This document shows positions 43,108-51,249 of a stretch of DNA of 64,000 nt, one piece after another; within the stretch, counting starts at the first letter, position 1; each line of letters starts with the position of its first letter. Below the pieces are notes generated by a model. The model saw only the letters and a program-made list of their open reading frames with translations. It did no database searches and was not told the origin of the DNA. Location of the stretch: positions 496,001 through 560,000 of the forward strand of contig JAXGLO010000001.1 of NCBI GenBank assembly GCA_040769125.1. Direction: 5' to 3'. This DNA is from CAIXSE01 sp040769125. Its GTDB lineage: Bacteria > Actinomycetota > Thermoleophilia > UBA2241. Position numbers and translations under genes: made by a program.

Positions 43108-44534
43108 CGGTGCCGGCCGGCCTTCGCGGCGGCGAGGAGCGCTTGCCATACGCCCTTGACGTGCCGCTGCTCAGTGGCGGCGGCGCCGATCGAGATCCGT
43201 ATGATCTGACTTCCTTTGAGGACGGCGGAGCTCACACAGTGCTCGCCGCCGGCGTTCACGCGGGCGGCGACGGAGAGGTTGTGCTCGGTCAGCGCCGCCT
43301 CGTCGTCGTGGCTGCCGGGGGGCACGTGACGGACGCAGACCGTCTGCAGCGGCGCCGGAGCGCGGCGCTCCCAGTCTGGCGCTGCGTCCACCTGCCCACG
43401 AAGCCAGGCGGCGTTGGCGATGTCGCGCCGGATACGGCGCTGGAGACCCTCGACTCCCTGCTCGCGGATGAGGAACCACAGCTTGAGGGCGCGGAAGCGA
43501 CGGCCCAGCGGGATGCCCCAGTCGCGCAGGTTGCGGACGGCGCCGTCCTGGGCTGTGCGCAGGTAGCTTGGGTTGGTGCTCATGACACGCACGAGGTGCT
43601 CCGTGTCGCGCACGAAGTACGCCGAGAGGTCGAATCCCGCGCCCAGCCATTTGTGCGGGTTGAGCACCAGCGAGTCGGCGCTCTCGATTCCCTCCCACAT
43701 CCACCGGTGCTCAGGGCAGATCATGGCGGCGCCGGCCATGGCGGCGTCGACGTGCAGCCACAGGCCGTAGCGGTCGGCCAGCTCGGCGATGCCGGCGAGC
43801 GGGTCGAGGGCGGTCGTGGCCGTCGTGCCGATCGCGGCGACGACGACGCACGGCCGGCGGCCGGCGGCGATGTCTTCGGCGAGCGCGGCCTCGAGCAGGT
43901 CGAGGCGGAGAGCGTGCTCGTCGTCGGTCTCGACGAGGCGCAGGTGATCGGCGCCGAAGCCGGCGAGGAGCGCCGCCTTGGCTACCGAGCTGTGCGCCTG
44001 ATCTGAGGCGTAGACCACCAGAGGGGACTCCTCGGCCTGCAGGCCGCCGTGATTCTGGCAGAGCCCGGTGGCGCGCTCCCGGGCGCAGATGAGGGCGCAC
44101 AGCGTCGCCGTGCTCGCCGAATCATGGATGACGCCGGTGAATGCCTCCGGAAGCCCCAGCATGTGGCGCAGCCACTCCATGACGACCTCTTCGACCTCGG
44201 TGGCGGCAGGGCTTGTCTGCCAGCTCATGCCCTGGGCGCCGAGGCCGGACGACACCAGATCGGCGAGCACCGACGAAAGGTCGGTGTTCGAGGGAAAGTA
44301 GGCGAACCACCCCGGGTGGTTCCAGTGCGCGATCCCGGGCAGAACGATGCGCTCGAGGTCGCTGGCGATGGCATCGAGGCCTTCGGCCTGCACGGGGGGG
44401 TGGGGAGGAAGCAGCGCGGCGATCTCACCCGGTTGTACGCGGCTCTGGACCGGCAGGCTGTCGATGCGTTCACGGTAGTCGGCGATCCAGTCGACCAGGA
44501 TGTGGCCCACGCGGCGGAAGTCGGCAGGATCCAC
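43104..44534 (-). CDS. PLP-dependent aromatic/other amino-acid decarboxylase
   Basis: 476 residues of the group II decarboxylase family. HWNHPGWFAYFPSNTDLSSVLADLVSSGLGAQGMSWQTSPAATEVE is the N-terminal signature of aromatic-L-amino-acid decarboxylases. DSASTATLCAL, LWLHVDAAMAGAAMICPEHRWMWEGIESADSLVLNPHKWLGAGFD (PLP lysine in NPHKW) and AYFVRDTEHL follow. It decarboxylates an amino acid such as Trp, Tyr, Phe or dopa; the exact one is not evident. Confidence 0.92.
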   Translation of the reverse strand: MDPADFRRVGHILVDWIADYRERIDSLPVQSRVQPGEIAALLPPHPPVQAEGLDAIASDLERIVLPGIAHWNHPGWFAYFPSNTDLSSVLADLVSSGLGAQGMSWQTSPAATEVEEVVMEWLRHMLGLPEAFTGVIHDSASTATLCALICARERATGLCQNHGGLQAEESPLVVYASDQAHSSVAKAALLAGFGADHLRLVETDDEHALRLDLLEAALAEDIAAGRRPCVVVAAIGTTATTALDPLAGIAELADRYGLWLHVDAAMAGAAMICPEHRWMWEGIESADSLVLNPHKWLGAGFDLSAYFVRDTEHLVRVMSTNPSYLRTAQDGAVRNLRDWGIPLGRRFRALKLWFLIREQGVEGLQRRIRRDIANAAWLRGQVDAAPDWERRAPAPLQTVCVRHVPPGSHDDEAALTEHNLSVAARVNAGGEHCVSSAVLKGSQIIRISIGAAATEQRHVKGVWQALLAAAKAGRHR

Positions 44535-44610
44535 GGGCGTTCTCCCTCGTCGGGTGGTGGTGAAGGGGCGGCCGGGCCTGCGGCGGGCCGCCCCCAGATT
44601 CTACCCGAGT

Positions 44611-44687
44611 CTTTCACTCGCCGCCGGCGTGCGTTGCCGGTCGTCCGACCTTTCACTCGCCGCCGGCGTGCGTGCCGGTCGTCCGAT
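44611..44687. repeat. Two tandem copies of a 38-39-bp unit
   Basis: 44611-44649 and 44650-44687 are nearly identical (CTTTCACTCGCCGCCGGCGT and so on), the second lacking one T. They lie in the spacer between the decarboxylase gene and the receiver gene, just upstream of the latter. Confidence 0.75.
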
Positions 44688-44758
44688 CATGCTAAGATGC
44701 CTGGCCGCTGATTGCGATGAGGGCGGTCGACAGCCGCCCGACGCCGAGGAGCGAGAAC

Positions 44759-45136
44759 ATGACATCGCGAACGATCCTGGTCGCGGAGGACAACCTCGAT
44801 CTCCAGAGTCTGCTGAGGCACGTTCTCGAGGCCGACGGCCACGTCGTGCACATTGCCTCCGACGGCATCGAGGCGCTGGATCTCTTCCGCTCGGTTTCCC
44901 CCGATCTCGTCATCCTCGACCTGATGATGCCGCGCCTCAACGGTTTCGAGGTGCTGCGTCGGCTCATCGACGCCGGCGAGCGCGGCACGACCCCCATCCT
45001 GATCCTGACCGCGCGCAGCAGCGAGGACGACGTCGTGACCGGGTTCGAGCTGGGCGTCGACGACTACTTGCGCAAGCCGTTCGTGATCAGCGAGCTGCGG
45101 GCTCGCATCCGCACACTGCTCGGACGCGTCCGGTAA
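44759..45136 (+). CDS. Single-domain response regulator (CheY-like receiver)
   Basis: 125 residues. ILVAEDN has the acidic pair, Asp54 in VILDLMMP is the phospho-acceptor, ILTARSSEDD carries the conserved Thr/Ser position, and LRKPF the lysine. There is no output domain. GAGGAG stands about 7 bases before the ATG. It is convergent with the GT2 gene, and no histidine kinase is nearby, so its kinase and target are elsewhere. Confidence 0.9.
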   Translation: MTSRTILVAEDNLDLQSLLRHVLEADGHVVHIASDGIEALDLFRSVSPDLVILDLMMPRLNGFEVLRRLIDAGERGTTPILILTARSSEDDVVTGFELGVDDYLRKPFVISELRARIRTLLGRVR

Positions 45137-45160
45137 GGCGGGTCATCGTGTGAGGCGGCT

Positions 45161-46561
45161 CTACGTCGTGCTGAACCCTTTGCGGCGCATGTCGCCCCAG
45201 GAGTGCTTTTTGCGAAAGAAGTCCACTGTCGCGCCAAGGCGCCAGAGCGCCTGGAGCTGGCGGTAGCCGAAGTTCTCGAGGACGGCGTAGAAGAGCAGTC
45301 GTCGCAGGTCGTTGGGCCCCGTGAATCCACCGGGACTCATCTGGTCGAGCAGGATGGCAGAGATCGAGAGGAAGATGCCGTACCCCACGGCCATGAGGAA
45401 GAACAGCGCGACGAAGGTGAAGCTGATGTACCCCATGGCGATCGCAATGGCGACGGAGGCGAAGCCCGTGACCTCGAGCAGCGGGCCGATCACTTCGAAG
45501 ACCAGGTTGTACGGCAGGCCCAGGAGTCCCAGAGTGCGATATCTCGGCCGGCCGATCATCGAGCGGCTCGCGCGAAGGCACTGGAGCAGGCCGCGATGCC
45601 AGCGGTTGCGCTGCCTGCGGAGGGCGCTCAGCTGCTCCGGTGCCTCGGTCCACACCACCGGGTCGGGGATGTACATGATGCGGTAGCGCTCGCCGCGGTC
45701 GCAGGCCTGCTGGTGCAGCCGCAGGACCAGGTCCATGTCTTCGCCCACGGTCCTCTTGCGGTACCCTCCCGCGTCGATGACGGCGTCTCGCTTGAAGACG
45801 CCGAACGCTCCCGAGATCACGAAGAGGGACTTCAGCTCGCTCCAGCCCGTGCGGTTGCCCAGGAAGGCACGCAGGTACTCCACCACCTGGAGGGTCGCCA
45901 GCGGATTGCGCGGCGCGCGGATCTCCGTGACGCGCCCGTCGACTACCCGGCAGCCGTTGGCGACGCGGATGATGCCGCTCGAGGCCACCGTCTCACGCGG
46001 CCTCACCATGAAGGGCCGCACGACGCGAAGCAGCGCCTTGGGTTCGAGGATCGCGTCCGCGTCGATCGCGCAGAACAGCGGGAAGCGGGCTGCGTTGATG
46101 CCGGCGTTGAGCGCGTCGGCCTTGCCCCCGTTGGCTTTGCTGATCACCGTGAGGTTCGGTACCTGCCGCGAAAGATAGACCGCGCTCACCGGGGCGCACG
46201 GGACGTTGATTCGCTGCGGTCGGTTCACCGGATGGAGGTCGAAGGCGTCGATGAGGCGCCTCAGCATCCCGTCGGTGGATCCGTCGTCCACGACGATGAT
46301 CTCGTACTCTCCGTACTCGAGAAGGCGCAGTGCGTTGACCGCTTCGACGATGGACTTCTCTTCGTTGTAGGCGGGCATAAGCACCGACACCGGCAGGGTA
46401 AGGGGCGATCTGAGCATCGAGTCGAAGCCGCCGAGTGCGGTGCGGCGCATCTCCTGTCGCGACGCCCTGAAGGAGAGCGCCAGCAGGAGAGTGTAGACGG
46501 CGTTGATCGCCAGGAAGTACACCAGCACGATGTGATTGAAGACATTGAGGATCGGGATCAT
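45161..46561 (-). CDS. Membrane glycosyltransferase family 2 (PgaC/processive type)
   Basis: 466 residues. An N-terminal membrane helix (IVLVYFLAINAVYTLLLALSF) precedes the GT2 domain with VSVLMPAYNEEKSIVEAV, IIVVDDGSTDG, AIDADAILEP, the acceptor acid in VGEDMDLVLRL and QRNRWHRG (the QxxRW motif of processive synthases). C-terminal hydrophobic segments (LPYNLVFEVIGPLLEVTGFASVAIAIAMG and on) form the channel. It probably polymerises a beta-linked sugar such as GlcNAc or glucose. The start overlaps the HEAT-repeat gene stop (ATGA). Confidence 0.88.
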   Translation of the reverse strand: MIPILNVFNHIVLVYFLAINAVYTLLLALSFRASRQEMRRTALGGFDSMLRSPLTLPVSVLMPAYNEEKSIVEAVNALRLLEYGEYEIIVVDDGSTDGMLRRLIDAFDLHPVNRPQRINVPCAPVSAVYLSRQVPNLTVISKANGGKADALNAGINAARFPLFCAIDADAILEPKALLRVVRPFMVRPRETVASSGIIRVANGCRVVDGRVTEIRAPRNPLATLQVVEYLRAFLGNRTGWSELKSLFVISGAFGVFKRDAVIDAGGYRKRTVGEDMDLVLRLHQQACDRGERYRIMYIPDPVVWTEAPEQLSALRRQRNRWHRGLLQCLRASRSMIGRPRYRTLGLLGLPYNLVFEVIGPLLEVTGFASVAIAIAMGYISFTFVALFFLMAVGYGIFLSISAILLDQMSPGGFTGPNDLRRLLFYAVLENFGYRQLQALWRLGATVDFFRKKHSWGDMRRKGFSTT

Positions 46562-47649
46562 GCTGGTGCTCCGTATTCGTCCACGCCGGCCGTCGCCGGA
46601 AGTCCTTTACGGTGCGGGGCGTACAGATCGAGGGCTTCGAGGACGCCGGCCGCCTGCTCGCGGACGTACCGGTCCGGGTGGTCGAGCAGGGCCTTGAGGT
46701 GGTTCACGCCGGCGTCTCCCAGCTTCGCCAGCGCTTCCGCGCAGTTCACGCGCACCCACCAGCTCTCGTCGGGCATGGCTGCGGCGAGAGCGCGGGCGGC
46801 GGCCGGGTCTCCGATGCGGCCTAGCGCCTTGGCCGCCTGAGTCCGTACCTGCCACTCGTCGTCGCGAAGGGCGGTGAACAGAGCGTTCTGCGCGTCCGGG
46901 CCTCCGAGCTTGCCCAGTGCCGCCGTCGCCTGTGCGCGCAGGTTGAGGCTCTCGTCGTCGACGGCGATGGCCGCGAGCGGCCGGATTGCGGCGGCGTCGC
47001 GGATCTCGCCGAGGATCTGGACGGCGGCCACCCGCACATTATGGTCGTCGCTGTCCAGCATGCCGAGGAGCGGTGTCACGGCTTCCGGGCCCATCATCAT
47101 CAGATTCTCAGCGAGAAGCGACACGGTCCACCGCGAGGAGTCGCGCAGGGCGCTTACCAGCGCGGGGATGGCCTCCGGAGCTCCGATCGCAGCGAGGCTT
47201 CGCGCGGCGGTCGTACGCACGGCCTCGCTGGGATCCTGGAGCGCTGCCATGAGCTCAGGGACGCTGCGCTGCACGCGCAGTCTGCCCAGGAGTTCCGCGG
47301 CGTCCGCACGATTCCATTCGCCGGATGCGTGGAGGCGCTGCAGGGCGGCCTCGATTACACCGGCCTTCTCGAGGGAGGAGATGAGCGTCTCCAGCTCATG
47401 CCCCCGCATGAACGTCGCGTACCGCACGCTCAGCTCGATCAGCGCCGATTCGTCGTGCTTCTGCAGGCTGGGAAGCGGCCGGCCTTCGAGGAGGCACTCT
47501 TCCACGCAGCCGCGCAGCCGCTCCACGGCGGCCGCGTGCAGCCGGGCGCGGCGCAGGCTCAGCCGTCGTTGCAGGATCAGCAGCACGACCAGCACGGAGC
47601 TGATGGCGTAGAGCGTCACCACTATGATGATGAGAATCTCTCGTGTCAT
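46558..47649 (-). CDS. Membrane-anchored HEAT-repeat protein
   Basis: 363 residues. The N-terminal membrane helix (ILIIIVVTLYAISSVLVVLLIL) is followed by a helical stretch and then about six HEAT/PBS-lyase-type repeats of around 31 residues, for example SVPELMAALQDPSEAVRTTAARSLAAIG and ALFTALRDDEWQVRTQAAKALGRIG. Such repeats form protein-binding solenoids. The ATG is at 47649 with a weak ribosome-binding site. Co-translation with the glycosyltransferase suggests it is a scaffold or regulator of the synthase, which is inference. Confidence 0.8.
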   Translation of the reverse strand: MTREILIIIVVTLYAISSVLVVLLILQRRLSLRRARLHAAAVERLRGCVEECLLEGRPLPSLQKHDESALIELSVRYATFMRGHELETLISSLEKAGVIEAALQRLHASGEWNRADAAELLGRLRVQRSVPELMAALQDPSEAVRTTAARSLAAIGAPEAIPALVSALRDSSRWTVSLLAENLMMMGPEAVTPLLGMLDSDDHNVRVAAVQILGEIRDAAAIRPLAAIAVDDESLNLRAQATAALGKLGGPDAQNALFTALRDDEWQVRTQAAKALGRIGDPAAARALAAAMPDESWWVRVNCAEALAKLGDAGVNHLKALLDHPDRYVREQAAGVLEALDLYAPHRKGLPATAGVDEYGAPA

Positions 47650-47836
47650 CTGGCTCTCTGAACTTCGATGCGCCGGTGTGCCCGGGTTTGAGTCGGTGGC
47701 GGGACGACGTGCCGCACGGCCGGCGACGGTGGACTGGAAGGCTCGGCCATCTAGATTCGAGACAGCAGCGCCCAAGCCTGCGAGCAGGCGCGCGGAGAGC
47801 GCGGGCAAGCCCACTCCGGGGCGAGACCCCGGAGCA

Positions 47837-47870
47837 CGCGAAAGGCCCCGCAGTCGCGGGGCCTTTCGCG
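47837..47870. terminator. Bidirectional terminator hairpin
   Basis: CGCGAAAGGCCCCG, loop CAGT and CGGGGCCTTTCGCG form a perfect stem. The run AAA/TTT at both ends fits termination in either direction. Confidence 0.7.
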
Positions 47871-47896
47871 TAACGCCGGTCGATCAGATTCAGTCT

Positions 47897-47927
47897 CAGT
47901 CGAGGGCCACTGCCGTGGCCCTCGACT
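47897..47927 (-). terminator. Terminator downstream of the amidinotransferase gene
   Basis: CAGTCGAGGGCCAC and GTGGCCCTCGACTG form a 14-bp stem with loop TGCC about 15 bases past the stop of the minus-strand gene at 47943. There is no strong T-run. Confidence 0.6.
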
Positions 47928-47942
47928 GCCTGGGGTCAGTTC

Positions 47943-49061
47943 TTACTGATTCGGGAAGTAGTCCTCGCACTTGCCCTCGCGGTAGACATCGGCGGTGGCG
48001 CAGTGGAGGCCGCCACCGAAGGCGTAGGCGTCGCGGAGCGGAACGGGGACGACCTCGAAGCCGAGCTTGTCGAGCTGCTCCTGCTGGTACACCTCGCTCG
48101 CCTCGACGCACACCGTCTTGGGGTCGAGGACGAGGACATTCTGGGAGAGCCAGACGCTGGAGTAGCAGAGCGGCGGCGGCTCCTTGTGGGCCGGCTGTGC
48201 TGCCTCGACGATCTCCCAGTCGTTGTCGTCGAAGATCTTGCGCTGGGTCTCGTCGAGCTTGCGGTTCGGGTTGTTGATAATGAGGCCCGGACGCAGCGGC
48301 ACGAACGTAGCGTCGATGTGAATCGGATACGGGTCGCCCGGGAAGTTAAGCTGATGGACGCGGTGATCCGGGAAGTGACGCTGCAGCCAGTCGATGGCCT
48401 TGAGGTTCGTGGTGAAGCCGTGCTGGGGGAAGAGATCCTTGCCCATGCGGCAGGTGTCGGCGGCATCGAAGAGGATCTCGTTCTCGGTCGTCACGTAGTG
48501 ACGGTCGGCGGTCCACTGGAGGCGCTGCTCGATGCTGATGTGCTCGCTCAGGTAGTCCGGATGGTAGTCGTCGTCGGTGAGACGCGGCTTCGGAGCGGCG
48601 GACCAGACGAAGCCCTTGTCCTCGTTGAAGTACTGGTTGAGAAGCGGCCGGTAGGCGAGGTACTCGAACCAGCGGCAGCGGTACGACATAGTCGCTTCGA
48701 TCATCTCGCGGCCGACGGTGAGGAGCACGTCGCGCGGCGGCATGCAGCCGAACATGGTCTCGACCGACCAGTCGGGGGTGGCGATGGAGCGGTTCCACTG
48801 GATCGGGGTCGGGCGGTCGACCTTGATGCCGCGCTTCTCGAGGAGGGCGGCATAGCCGTCGAGCTGAGCGTTAGCGGCCTCGACGGTCGCCAGCGGACGC
48901 GGGCCGTACATGCCCTTCATCTCGCTGTCTTCCGGCACCTTGGCGTCGAGCGCTGGCTCGCCGGCGGGGATGCAGCAGAAGTCGGCGCGCCCCACGATCA
49001 CGTGCTTGAGCGGATCCCACTCGTTCCATGAATTTACGATTACATTATCGTCATTTGCCAC
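47943..49061 (-). CDS. Glycine amidinotransferase (AGAT)-like enzyme
   Basis: 372 residues that follow vertebrate L-arginine:glycine amidinotransferase over nearly their whole length, from VNSWNEWDPLKHVIVGRAD through VGREMIEATMSYRCRWFEYLAYRPL and GDPYPIHIDATFVPLRPGLIINNP to GGGLHCATAD. The catalytic triad is complete and correctly spaced: Asp199 (first Asp of FDAAD), His248 (HIDATF) and Cys354 (LHC). AGAT moves the amidino group between arginine/ornithine and glycine/guanidinoacetate, and the reaction is reversible. Bacterial relatives such as StrB act on other amines, so the acceptor could differ. GTG start behind AAAGGAG. It faces a creatininase-family gene across a 507-base regulatory region. 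Confidence 0.87.
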   Translation of the reverse strand: MANDDNVIVNSWNEWDPLKHVIVGRADFCCIPAGEPALDAKVPEDSEMKGMYGPRPLATVEAANAQLDGYAALLEKRGIKVDRPTPIQWNRSIATPDWSVETMFGCMPPRDVLLTVGREMIEATMSYRCRWFEYLAYRPLLNQYFNEDKGFVWSAAPKPRLTDDDYHPDYLSEHISIEQRLQWTADRHYVTTENEILFDAADTCRMGKDLFPQHGFTTNLKAIDWLQRHFPDHRVHQLNFPGDPYPIHIDATFVPLRPGLIINNPNRKLDETQRKIFDDNDWEIVEAAQPAHKEPPPLCYSSVWLSQNVLVLDPKTVCVEASEVYQQEQLDKLGFEVVPVPLRDAYAFGGGLHCATADVYREGKCEDYFPNQ

Positions 49062-49568
49062 GATGGGCTCCTTTCGTTCGCTTGACCGTGACTCTCAGCA
49101 TCGACGGGTATCTGTGCTTATCTCAGTTCATCTGAGCATCTGAGACCGATCACGAACTGCTCCTGGGTCGCCGGAGGGTGGGTGTGTCTTCCTGACCAGC
49201 GTCCACGTGACCACGTGATAATTGCAGCACAACAGTCTCGGGAACGCAAGGCCCAAATCACCCGTTTGCTGCGTCGGCTCTCGCGAGTGACGAGTGAGCG
49301 ACCCGGGGTGGGGTGAGCTGGTTTGCAGCGAACGCAAGCGTGCCGTGGCCCCCCAACCACAAATCACTTGCGTTCACCAATAGCATGGTGCATAGTTTAT
49401 CAGAATTCAGTGTGCTGCATAGTGTTATCTGCGCATTGATTTCGAGAAGTGGCCCGGGGTCGGGTGGAACGAGCTGCAAGCGTGTCGTATGGCAGGTTCC
49501 ACGCCTGTATTGGGGAGAGCCGGAAGCTCGGGCGCCACCCCGGCCTTCATGCAGCAGAGGAGGGGCAA
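49062..49568. promoter_or_regulatory. Divergent regulatory region between amidinotransferase and creatininase genes
   Basis: No credible gene. It contains the nonamer GAACGCAAG at 49242-49250 and 49330-49338 and its reverse complement CTTGCGTTC at 49367-49375, so the last two form an inverted repeat. Two CACGTG palindromes stand at 49204-49209 and 49212-49217. An AT-rich stretch (about 49365-49435) holds imperfect repeats TGCATAGTTTATC (49389-49401) and TGCATAGTGTTATC (49416-49429). Larger imperfect copies of CCCGGGGT...GCAAGCGTG occur near 49291-49345 and 49452-49493. These look like binding sites; no promoter can be fixed with confidence. Confidence 0.5.
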
Positions 49569-50432
49569 ATGCAGGGAGATCAATCACCGCAGGAGGCCGA
49601 GGGCGGGCGTCCGGTGTCCGACGCCGAAGAGGAGGCCTTGCACGAGCAGCGGCGAGCCGAGATCCGGGCAGCGTATTCCCGCCGTCTCTTGGCGAACATC
49701 ACGTGGCCGGTTGTCGACGACGCCATCAAGCGCGGCGCCGGCATCATCCTTCCCATCGGATCCTGCGAGCAGCACGGCTATCATATGCCGCTCGTCACCG
49801 ACACGGTTCTCGCCACCGAGCTCGGCGTGTGCGCCGCCGATCGTCTCGACTACCTCGTTGCGTCGCCGTCTCTCTACGGCTACCGCTCGCGGCCCTCGTC
49901 CGGCGGCGGGCACACCTACCCCGGCACCATCTCGCTCAGCGCCACCACCCTGATCGGCGTCGTCACCGATGTCGTGAGCGAGCTCATCCGGTTCGGCTTC
50001 AAGCGCATCGTTCTGCTCAGCATGCACATCGAGAACACGAACATGCTGTGGGAGGGAGCCTGGCAGGCGTTGCGCGGTCACGAGCACGACGTGCGCATCA
50101 TGGTTGTGGAGCAGGGCTTCGCCGCCATCTCGGACAGGTCGATCGATATCCTCTTTGAGGGCGACTTCCCGGGCTGGAGCGTCGAGCATGCGGGCGTCAT
50201 GGAGACGTCGCTCATGCTGTACCTCCACCCGGAGCTCGTGCATATGGACAAGGCCGTCGACGACAAAGCCGAGCGCACCGCCACCTACGAGGTTCTGCCA
50301 GTGCCCAGCGACATGATCACCAAGTCCGGCGGCCTGTGGAAGTCAAGCCCGGGATCGGCCGCCAAGGGGCGTGTCGTTTGGGAAGAGCTGGTGGACGACC
50401 TCGTGCGGTCCATCCAGCTCGAAATGGCCTGA
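49569..50432 (+). CDS. Creatininase-family amidohydrolase
   Basis: 287 residues. Metal ligands match Pseudomonas creatininase at identical spacing: Glu67, His69 and Asp78 (PIGSCEQHGYHMPLVTDT), His153 and Glu155 (SMHIENTN). Further shared blocks are YGYRSRPSSGGGHTYPGT, FPGWSVEHAGVMETSLMLYLHPELV and the following DKAVDD. Creatininase interconverts creatinine and creatine. One active-site tryptophan (Trp154 of the Pseudomonas enzyme) appears as Gly at position 187 in an ungapped alignment by eye, while Trp174 is kept (Trp207), so a related lactam is also possible. An N-terminal extension of about 45 residues is polar. GAGGAGGGG precedes the ATG. Confidence 0.85.
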   Translation: MQGDQSPQEAEGGRPVSDAEEEALHEQRRAEIRAAYSRRLLANITWPVVDDAIKRGAGIILPIGSCEQHGYHMPLVTDTVLATELGVCAADRLDYLVASPSLYGYRSRPSSGGGHTYPGTISLSATTLIGVVTDVVSELIRFGFKRIVLLSMHIENTNMLWEGAWQALRGHEHDVRIMVVEQGFAAISDRSIDILFEGDFPGWSVEHAGVMETSLMLYLHPELVHMDKAVDDKAERTATYEVLPVPSDMITKSGGLWKSSPGSAAKGRVVWEELVDDLVRSIQLEMA

Positions 50433-50512
50433 TTCACTCTCACGGCGGGGGCCGCGAGGGCAGGGCCAGAAGAAGCAAGACGTTCTTCCAGAAGGGGAAG
50501 AAGTCAGAGAGT

Positions 50513-50546
50513 ATCAGCGTGGCTGAAGAGCATCAGCGTGGCTGAA
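50513..50546. repeat. Short tandem repeat after the creatininase gene
   Basis: ATCAGCGTGGCTGAA occurs at 50513-50527 and again at 50532-50546, a 19-base period. Confidence 0.6.
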
Positions 50547-50555
50547 ACGTAAATG

Positions 50556-50617
50556 GGGGGCCAGCCAGCCGGAGGCGGCAGCAGCATCGAGAGCGCCGGT
50601 CTGGCTGGCCCCTTTAT
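50556..50617 (+). terminator. Intrinsic terminator of the creatininase gene
   Basis: GGGGCCAGCCAG pairs with CTGGCTGGCCCC across a 30-odd-base loop that itself has a short CCGG arm. TTTAT follows, as in rho-independent terminators. Confidence 0.75.
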
Positions 50618-51142
50618 GTGCATTCATCACGCCGATCGAGAAACCGCTCAGCAGTGAGCGGGTGGCCGAGTTCATGGGGCATCGGCGGCGTGTGGGCTGC
50701 GACACTGAACTGACCAGGCTCGAGAACTCGATCGATCGCACCGGGGCTTATCCGTTTCGCACCGTTCTGCACCACTCCGGAAGAGGCCGGTTGAATCTCC
50801 TTCGGCCCGGATCGCATCGAGGAGCCCTTCAAAGAGCTGGTTATTGGCCGCCTCGCCGAGTTGGGTAGAGCCTGCTGTGACCCGCCTCAAGGGCTCGGGC
50901 ATCCGTTGTATGGTGCGGCCCGGCAGCGACGACTGCCGCGAGTGCGACGTGTCCTGGCGGCCTCCGGCTACGTCGAGGATCCGAACGACATCGTCCTCGA
51001 TCTCGGCAACAGCATGAGGATGATCGTGATCGGCTTGATCGGGAATCGCGTCAGGCAGCGTCTCCAGGCGCGACGAGTCCCGGATGGACCTCTCGCGCAT
51101 GAGGCGGGAGACGTAGCACCCGCATACCCCGTAATTCGGCAT
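50617..51142 (-). pseudogene. Possible decayed, frameshifted gene of unknown kind
   Basis: Between the creatininase terminator and the DUF4268 gene there is no intact gene of recognisable family. On the minus strand one frame reads MPNYGVCGCYVSRLMRERSI to NNQLFEGLLDAIRAEGDS, and a second frame continues with ISPGAIDRVLEPGQFSVAAH to the stop near 50617, as if a single gene had been shifted near 50760. No domain is recognised and the composition is ambiguous. It may equally be plain noncoding DNA; the plus strand offers only short frames. Confidence 0.2.
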
Positions 51143-51249
51143 TCCGCTCGCGCGGGCCCGTGATGGAGCACGCCGCTGGGCGGTTCACTGCCTGGAGAGG
51201 AAGAAGGCGGGCGTGACACCCTGTCGCCGGAATCAGGCTGTGGCAATCC

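Noticed and set aside
43104..44534. Diaminobutyrate or glutamate decarboxylase instead of an aromatic one
   Set aside because: The HWNHPGWFAYFPSN block is characteristic of the aromatic-amino-acid group, though substrate is still not fixed.
49062..49568. Guanidine riboswitch upstream of the amidinotransferase or creatininase gene
   Set aside because: I looked for ykkC-I core and paired ACGR-loop hairpins (class II/III) and saw none that fit; only direct and inverted repeats remain.
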